A stretch of DNA of 64,000 nt from the NCBI GenBank assembly GCA_949840915.1, contig CATKXY010000003.1:102298-166297 (forward strand), given 5' to 3'. Position 1 is the stretch's first letter. Every line of letters begins with the position of its first letter. This stretch comes from an uncultured Lachnospiraceae bacterium (GTDB lineage: Bacteria > Bacillota > Clostridia > Lachnospirales > Lachnospiraceae). Below the pieces are notes generated by a model. It saw only the letters and a program-made list of their open reading frames with translations. It ran no database searches and was not told the DNA's origin. Below are positions 58,661 to 64,000 of the stretch, one piece after another. Made by a program: the position numbers and the translations under genes.

Positions 58661-61600
58661 TTAGCGTTTTACGGACTCCTGTAATGCCCGAAGACTTAAG
58701 TGGCCCAATTCGCGCTGAATATATTCCACACCTGAATTATTTGTGACATTGGGACAGTTCAGGGTGATATTCTGAGTTATTGTCTGTTGTGCGGGAAATG
58801 CGGAAATTCGATCCGCAGCCTGTGAGAAGGTATAGCCTGACGACAGCGGGATCAGGAAATTAGGCAGTGCGGACTGCCTGATGCTGTCTGCGAGATTGTG
58901 AATTTGTTCAGGTGTTGCAACCGCTTCTCCCGCCTTTAAGATCGCGGGGACGTCCTCTGTACCCAGACCTGCCCTGCGTATAAGTTTAAAATCGTCGTCA
59001 AAGCTGTGCTGCTTCACCGGACCCTGCAGCAGTCCGGTGTGATATTTTCTCACATAATAGCCGGGAATATCACTATGGTTAAACTGTTCCAGAGTCATAT
59101 GATGGGCAGCAGCCTTCTGCTTGTTCATTTTTTTGGCATAATTCTCTGCGGCTGCCTGTGTAGAGAATTTCTTGCTTTTGGAGGAGGCATTGGCTTCATC
59201 TACGACTTCCCAATGGTAGTTGTCCTTAGATGAGTCATCAATCGTTGCATTTTCGCCGTTTGCCATGGCCTGTGCAGCCTGATAGGCGGCGTCCACCATA
59301 GCCTGCTGAATGGCGATATAATTGTCCTTGAACTGGTTCAAAACGTCCAGACGTCCGTCCAGAATTTCGCTTTCCCATTCCTGACCGAGAATCTGGGCTG
59401 CGATCAGGTTTTCCTGTTCTTCTTCATAGGCGGAGGAGATATCGGTCCATTGCTCTTTATATTCTTCGAGCTTTTCAATCATGGCGTCGATGGCTGCAGT
59501 TTCCGTGTCGCGGGCTTCCTCCAGCCTGGAAATGGATGCGTCTATTTCTGCTATCTCAATGTCCAGTTTCGCATTTTCCACTTCCTGCTGTGCGTCTTTG
59601 ACAGCGGATTCATCCGTCACATAATGCATGCCCTTATCTTCGGAATAGATTAGTGTGGTGCGTTGATTTTTAGCACGTTCCAGCTCATACTGTGCTTTCT
59701 GCAGATCAATCTGACGCTGTCTTTCTTTGTTGGCGTCTTCCAGGAGCGTTTTCTGTTCATTCAGCGAGTCTATCTGCTGCTGATAAGTTTGCTCAATTGC
59801 ATCTTTCTGCTTTTCGAGCCCGTCGATCTCCTTGTCGATTCTGCGCGTCACGGCGTTGACGGTTTTGTCCATATAGGAAAGCTGTGTGTCATAATGCCGT
59901 TCAAGATAGGAGTAATATTCGTCGGCGGAGAGTCTGCCCTGTTGGTAGTAGTCTTCGATGAGAGCAAGCCTGTTGTGCATGTAGTCGTTGAAGTCTGCGT
60001 AGCCGGCTTCCATTTTCCGGTCCAGCACGGCCAGTTCTTTGTCTAAGAGGTCGGTGAAGGAGACAAGGGTATTGGAGGCGGCAGAAGAAGCACCGGACAG
60101 ATTAGTTGACGTATTATCGAACAGGGCATTGATTTTGTTAATGTCGCCGTACATTTTGTCGATGACGGCATCATAGTAGGCTTGTGATAAATCACCGGAT
60201 TCGACTTTTGTAAGAAGTGTGTTCTGTGCGGCCAATGCGGATGTGCGCGCCAGTTCTTCAAATGATGCGGAAGCTTCATAATTTGTTGATATCAGGTACC
60301 TGTTGGCATCGGCATTATCCTCTATCTGTTTTACCTGATCAATAAGATTGTTTAATGTCTGAACCCGCATATGTTCCAGGCGGGATCGGGTCAATTCTTC
60401 TAAAGATTCCTGATCCAGTTTCAGAGCGCCCTTCTCGTCCACCAGGTAGTCCAGCCAGTCATCCCCCAAACTGATGACTGATTGCAGAGTGTCGAATGAG
60501 ATAGTGCCGTTATCATTGTACTCCGCTACGGCAGAGGAAAGAGTTCGGTAGGCGTTTTGTATGGTTCCCAGAGACTCGGATACTTTACCGAGGGAAGTCA
60601 GGTTAGCCTCGGCATCCTGAAAGGAGAAGATATCGGAGAAGGAGGCGGAAGTGCTTGTTGAAGAGTCCTGAATTTTCCCTTGTACAAACCCCAGCTCTGC
60701 TAACTTATTTATGAGAACTTCTGTTTCTTCTTCTGATAATCCAAAGAGTTCTATTAGTTTTCCAAATGCTTCTTCTCCGGGACTTTGCACAGTATCTTTG
60801 AAATTGATTGCTTTTAAATCTGTATCATACAGACCGCGTAATTGTCCGGCATAGCTCGCTATAGTATTGCTATTTTTCAATGCCTGATCTATGGTGTAAG
60901 CTGTTTCAGCATTCTTATTGATACTGTCATAAATATTGTCAAATATCTCTTGGGAGCCTTCCAGTTCGTCAGTGGCTTTTTGGACTGATTGTTGTACAGA
61001 ATCTAAGTTTGCTCGAGCTTTTTCTACACCTTTGCCCGATGCCAGCGCCTCGTTGTAATCCTCCACAGCTTGTATGGATTGCTGGTACAGAGGGCGAAGA
61101 GTATCACTGCGTATCACCTCGGCTTTCATGAATTCATCATAAATTACTCTGTACTCATTGAGCTCATCTGTTTCGGTTTTTCTTAGCTGTGTGGAGATGT
61201 TTGATAAAATGCCGGAAACATCAATATTATTTTCTTTCCCAAATTTATCCAGATCCTCTGCAAATTGATGCATCAAGTCATTTGCATCATTTGCATTTGC
61301 TTTTAAGGAAAGGGATACACTACTTGTGTAATTTAAAGAATCACCAAGATCTGTAGGTATCAAATCCAGTAAAGTGCTATAGGAAGAAATAAAGTCAAGC
61401 AGTTCTTGCTGCTTTTCTGTTATTGGATTGGCATTAGTCCAATCTGTTACGTGTCCAAGATTGTAAGTTCTAACTTTTGCAAGCGCTTTTTTGGCATCAT
61501 TAAACGCATCTCTATTTTCGGTGACATAATCCGAGGCTGTTTTTTTTGATAGTTGACTTAATAAACCAAGCTGTTCCCTGTACTTACCATTTAAAAGGTC

Positions 61601-62287
61601 AATATTGTATGCTTCATTACCATAAGATTCTATCAGGGATTTTTGAATCTCTAAAAGTTGCTCCTTAATAGAACGTGTTTCATTCGCCGAAAGATTTCCT
61701 TTGTCAAGGATGTCAGTTAATTCCTTATATTTGTTAATCTGGGAGTCTAAGGTAGCTTGTTCTTGTCTGTATGAGTTTGTTAATTCTATTGCGGCTTGAC
61801 GTGCCTTTTCTCTGATCTTGTTTGTAGCATTTACAGCCACTGCGGTACCAACTGCAATAGCGCCTATTGCAGTTATAATGGCTCCAATTGGATGAGCAGA
61901 AATAATTGCCCACAATTTTGCAAAGGCAGCAGTTAACAAATTGGTACCGGCAACTGCACCGCCTTCGGCGGTTGTAAGGCCAAGCATAGCTAAAATCTGG
62001 CCTTGAGCGGCACCAATGACACCGATAGACTCTAATTGTTGCTTCACCATTTCTGCGTTTAATGCTTCTTTGGATACCAGTGAGCCGTCCTCGGCTGTGC
62101 TTAAACCAATGGTTGCGGCTATTTCCGCCATTTTTTCGGATGTTAATAATCCGGAATTCATAATTTCTTTTTGTTGTTCCACGGTCAGTATAGTAGAAGC
62201 AGTAGTTAAGCCATTTTTAGCTAAAGCCGCCCGAACATCAGCCTGCGTATAGGTATCCTTTGCTAATGTTGCGCTTTCAGTTGTCAT
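58661..62287 (-). CDS. Phage tail tape-measure protein, 5'-truncated
   Basis: A frame of 1208 residues from ATG 62287. Features: alanine/threonine-rich pseudo-repeats near the start, hydrophobic segments about residues 100-170 (LLTAAFAKLWAIISAHPIGAIITAIGAIAVGTAVAV), long coiled coils (about 800-1000) and the C-terminal tape-measure ending YHTGLLQGPVK...VPAILKAGEAVATPEQ. It sets tail length and is the first gene of this tail module. The reading frame stays open 107 codons further upstream to 62608 with coherent sequence (SIDIGIVGVNTGNIEFYQSA) but contains no ATG, GTG or TTG. The real N-terminus is therefore missing and ATG 62287 lacks a good ribosome site. I regard the gene as truncated by recombination. 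Confidence 0.8.
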   Translation of the reverse strand: MTTESATLAKDTYTQADVRAALAKNGLTTASTILTVEQQKEIMNSGLLTSEKMAEIAATIGLSTAEDGSLVSKEALNAEMVKQQLESIGVIGAAQGQILAMLGLTTAEGGAVAGTNLLTAAFAKLWAIISAHPIGAIITAIGAIAVGTAVAVNATNKIREKARQAAIELTNSYRQEQATLDSQINKYKELTDILDKGNLSANETRSIKEQLLEIQKSLIESYGNEAYNIDLLNGKYREQLGLLSQLSKKTASDYVTENRDAFNDAKKALAKVRTYNLGHVTDWTNANPITEKQQELLDFISSYSTLLDLIPTDLGDSLNYTSSVSLSLKANANDANDLMHQFAEDLDKFGKENNIDVSGILSNISTQLRKTETDELNEYRVIYDEFMKAEVIRSDTLRPLYQQSIQAVEDYNEALASGKGVEKARANLDSVQQSVQKATDELEGSQEIFDNIYDSINKNAETAYTIDQALKNSNTIASYAGQLRGLYDTDLKAINFKDTVQSPGEEAFGKLIELFGLSEEETEVLINKLAELGFVQGKIQDSSTSTSASFSDIFSFQDAEANLTSLGKVSESLGTIQNAYRTLSSAVAEYNDNGTISFDTLQSVISLGDDWLDYLVDEKGALKLDQESLEELTRSRLEHMRVQTLNNLIDQVKQIEDNADANRYLISTNYEASASFEELARTSALAAQNTLLTKVESGDLSQAYYDAVIDKMYGDINKINALFDNTSTNLSGASSAASNTLVSFTDLLDKELAVLDRKMEAGYADFNDYMHNRLALIEDYYQQGRLSADEYYSYLERHYDTQLSYMDKTVNAVTRRIDKEIDGLEKQKDAIEQTYQQQIDSLNEQKTLLEDANKERQRQIDLQKAQYELERAKNQRTTLIYSEDKGMHYVTDESAVKDAQQEVENAKLDIEIAEIDASISRLEEARDTETAAIDAMIEKLEEYKEQWTDISSAYEEEQENLIAAQILGQEWESEILDGRLDVLNQFKDNYIAIQQAMVDAAYQAAQAMANGENATIDDSSKDNYHWEVVDEANASSKSKKFSTQAAAENYAKKMNKQKAAAHHMTLEQFNHSDIPGYYVRKYHTGLLQGPVKQHSFDDDFKLIRRAGLGTEDVPAILKAGEAVATPEQIHNLADSIRQSALPNFLIPLSSGYTFSQAADRISAFPAQQTITQNITLNCPNVTNNSGVEYIQRELGHLSLRALQESVKR

Positions 62288-62652
62288 TATTTCTTCTATT
62301 TGTGCAGCGGTAGCGCCTCGGGTTGCCAGTGCAAAAGTTGCCTGTTCAGCAGATAAGCCTTTAATTGCGGACTGATAAAACTCTATATTTCCTGTGTTTA
62401 CTCCAACAATTCCTATGTCTATTGAATTTAATGTTTTTAATGACAGTCCAAGTTTATTTAAGTTGCTGATAACTGTTGGAAATTTTTTGAATATCGTACT
62501 AAATATTTTTGTGATATGTGGAGTATCACGACGAATGGTAAGAGTACATTTTTTGTTTTGATAATGGTAAACGGCTAAATATTCGATTGTAGGGATATAT
62601 TTTTTGTGCTATAATCGTCATAATTAAACAGAAATAGGAGTTTAGAAATATT
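62288..62652. other. Junction between truncated tape-measure gene and lipoprotein genes
   Basis: The minus strand here continues the tape-measure frame to a stop at 62609-62611. The plus strand carries the promoter of the first lipoprotein (TTGTAG 62587-62592, 17 bases, TATAAT 62610-62615). I see no repeat or transposase marking the join. Confidence 0.5.
62587..62615 (+). promoter_or_regulatory. Promoter of tandem lipoprotein genes
   Basis: TTGTAG (62587-62592), 17 bases, perfect TATAAT (62610-62615), 37 bases ahead of the first ATG. Confidence 0.75.
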
Positions 62653-63234
62653 ATGTTAAGGAAATATAATGCAAAAATGATTTTGGTTTTAATTTTTACA
62701 GGTTTGGGATTGAGTGCATGTGGTTCTAAAGAAACATATTTAAATGGAAAGTATAATTATGTTTATGAAGACGGTATATACTATAATTTTGTTGATGGTA
62801 CAAATTATACAACCAATAATTTGCAGAATGGTTGGAACATTAATGATAGTGGTACCGGAACATATATCATAGATGGGAACAAAATTATTACTCATATAAA
62901 TGGTGATGAGTATTATTTATGTGAAATCGGGTATATTTATAAAAATTATATAGGTTTTTGGTGGGAAGGCGAGCTTCCAAATAAAAGCGATAAAACCAAA
63001 GAAATAACATTAAAACTGCTTGATATGGACACTTTAAATTATCAATTTAAAGATGATGATACATATGAATTTACTATAGTGTCAGGCTGGTCAGATAATG
63101 AGGTAGTACTTACCGAGGTTGGTGTATATGAAATCAAGGGTGATATCATAACTTGCACAAACGAAAATAATCAAGTAACCACTTTTTTGAACACAAGAGA
63201 TGGCATATTTTGTATTGAGTATATTAAGGAATAG
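62653..63234 (+). CDS. Lipoprotein of unknown function, first tandem copy
   Basis: A 193-residue protein with a basic N-terminus, hydrophobic segment and lipobox LSAC at about 20-23, then a tyrosine/asparagine-rich beta-type domain: GKYNYVYEDGIYYNFVDGTNYTTNN, GTGTYIIDGNKIITHINGDEYYLCEIGYIYKNYIGFWWEGE and a second half with TYEFTI...GVYEIKGDIITCTNENNQ (in pieces). The two halves each end in a lipocalin/META-like strand pattern (G-x-Y-x-I-x-x-x-x-I). AT content is much higher than in the core genes. AGGAG is 12 bases before the ATG. Function unknown. Confidence 0.75.
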   Translation: MLRKYNAKMILVLIFTGLGLSACGSKETYLNGKYNYVYEDGIYYNFVDGTNYTTNNLQNGWNINDSGTGTYIIDGNKIITHINGDEYYLCEIGYIYKNYIGFWWEGELPNKSDKTKEITLKLLDMDTLNYQFKDDDTYEFTIVSGWSDNEVVLTEVGVYEIKGDIITCTNENNQVTTFLNTRDGIFCIEYIKE

Positions 63235-63278
63235 CTAAAAAACAGGGCAAAATAAGCAGAAGGAGGAAGCGTGTTATT

Positions 63279-63851
63279 ATGACAAGAAAAGGCTGTTTAT
63301 ATGGTATTTCATTTTTTATTGTCTTAACTTTGGGGTTAAGCGCATGTGGTCCTAAAGAGCCAACTTTGCAGGGTAAATATAATTATGCTAATGATGGAAA
63401 TTTATATTACAATTTTGTTGATGGTACAAATTATACAACTAATATTTTATGGAAATATTGGAATATTCAGGATAGTAGTACCGGAACATATACTATAGAT
63501 GGTAGCAAAGTTATTCTCTACATAAATGGCGATGAACATATAAAACATGAAATAGGATATATTTACAAAAATTATATAGGTTTTTGGTGCGAAGGTGAAT
63601 TTCCGAGCGAAAATAATAAAACTGCTGAAATATCATTAATTCTATCTGAGAATGCTCATTCCGAGTACCGGTTTAAAGAAGATGGAACATATCAATATAT
63701 AGCTCTTTCAGACAATGAAATAGTGCCAATAGAAGAGGGGACATATTCAGTTAGTAATAATGTATTAACATGTACTAATGTAAAAAATGAAGTGCGGAAT
63801 TTTTTAAATACAAAAGAAGGTATATTTCGTATTAGCTATACTAAAGAATGA
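63279..63851 (+). CDS. Lipoprotein of unknown function, second tandem copy
   Basis: A 190-residue paralogue of the preceding protein: lipobox LSAC, then GKYNYANDGNLYYNFVDGTNYTTNIL, GTYTIDGSKVILYINGDEHIKHEIGYIYKNYIGFWCEGEFP and GTYSVSNNVLTCTNVKNEVRNFLNTKEGIF (in pieces). The stretches YYNFVDGTNYTTN and IGYIYKNYIGFW are identical in both, while the rest diverged, so the duplication is not very recent. GAAGGAGGAAG precedes the ATG. Both genes point away from the tail module and look like acquired cargo. Confidence 0.75.
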   Translation: MTRKGCLYGISFFIVLTLGLSACGPKEPTLQGKYNYANDGNLYYNFVDGTNYTTNILWKYWNIQDSSTGTYTIDGSKVILYINGDEHIKHEIGYIYKNYIGFWCEGEFPSENNKTAEISLILSENAHSEYRFKEDGTYQYIALSDNEIVPIEEGTYSVSNNVLTCTNVKNEVRNFLNTKEGIFRISYTKE

Positions 63852-63901
63852 CAAAATGTATAACTATTCCAATAAAATAAACCAGATAAGAAGAATATGT
63901 T

Positions 63902-64000
63902 TGAGACCGTTTCAAGTTTTGTGTAAACTCAAAAACTGACATAAGATTTATGAATAGTTGCAAGCGGGCAGAGCCGGTCTTCTGGTTCTGCCCTTGTCTG
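63902..64000. mobile_element. Possible insertion-sequence end, running off the window
   Basis: The last 100 bases contain gagaccgtttcaagttttg/tgtaaactc, a terminal-repeat-like stretch resembling the ends of IS256-type elements. A hairpin follows (GGGCAGAGCC 63966-63975 with GGTTCTGCCC 63984-63993) such as often follows a transposase gene. The body would lie beyond the window, so this is only a suspicion. Confidence 0.3.

Overview
The window looks like a chromosomal segment of a Gram-positive anaerobic clostridium, most likely a gut-type Lachnospiraceae. The grounds are the infC-rpmI-rplT order, indolepyruvate:ferredoxin oxidoreductase, FabK as the enoyl-ACP reductase, a fatty-acid operon closed by a MarR gene, GGDEF/EAL and HD-GYP proteins, strong AGGAGG-type ribosome sites, and clostridial-style GH13 and prophage genes. 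Most of it is G+C-moderate core sequence. Two stretches (about 13.2-19.7 kb and 50.6-64 kb) are accessory, AT-richer and partly decayed.

Left part (1-13.1 kb): the tail of a DUF1540 gene, then the translation operon infC-rpmI-rplT behind a long leader, with infC starting at an ATT codon. Facing it is iorA-iorB-acyl-CoA ligase (aryl-pyruvate oxidation). Next is a two-gene unit, a solute-binding lipoprotein plus a membrane GGDEF-EAL protein whose N-terminus carries a frameshift. Then come tRNA-Gly(CCC), an HD-GYP protein and uxuA.

Accessory stretch 1 (13.2-19.7 kb): tRNA-Asn is followed 3.26 kb later by an exact 57-bp copy of its 3' part. These direct repeats bound a decayed integrated element carrying a HTH-methyltransferase fusion, a HTH remnant, a frameshifted NUDIX gene, a Phd/RelE-type toxin-antitoxin pair and a GNAT gene cut off at the repeat. 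Beyond it lie Fic, membrane-protein and fragment genes.

Middle (19.8-33.8 kb): a sucrose/alpha-glucoside locus (GH13 alpha-glucosidase, LacI regulator, PfkB fructokinase, amylosucrase-like GH13) with a palindromic operator; pepD and a threonine-aldolase-like gene; tRNA-Pro with anticodon AGG; a YgjP-type metallopeptidase; a 23S rRNA uracil methyltransferase; a polar amino-acid ABC transporter; a DHH phosphoesterase; tRNA-Ala(GGC).

Fatty-acid operon (33.9-43.8 kb): fabH-acpP-fabK-fabD-fabG-fabF-accB-fabZ-accC-accDA(fused)-marR, with a 16-bp palindrome just after the promoter that is a good candidate site for the terminal MarR/FabT-like regulator.

Uronate cluster (44.0-48.6 kb): kduI, kduD, an RpiB/LacAB-family isomerase, kdgA fused to a VOC domain, and kdgK. 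Together with uxuA at 12.1 kb these lead unsaturated uronates and mannonate to KDG and on to pyruvate plus glyceraldehyde-3-phosphate.

Right part (48.6-64 kb): a DUF6056-like membrane protein, tRNA-Leu with anticodon AAG, a VOC protein, then a minus-strand phage-tail module: a tape-measure gene lacking its start, small baseplate-type genes, a DUF5048-like protein, and two pairs each made of a paralogous ~105-aa protein and a fibre-like gene. Two tandem, very AT-rich paralogous lipoproteins on the opposite strand abut the broken tape-measure gene, and the window ends in what may be an insertion-sequence end. No integrase, lysis, capsid or CRISPR genes are visible.
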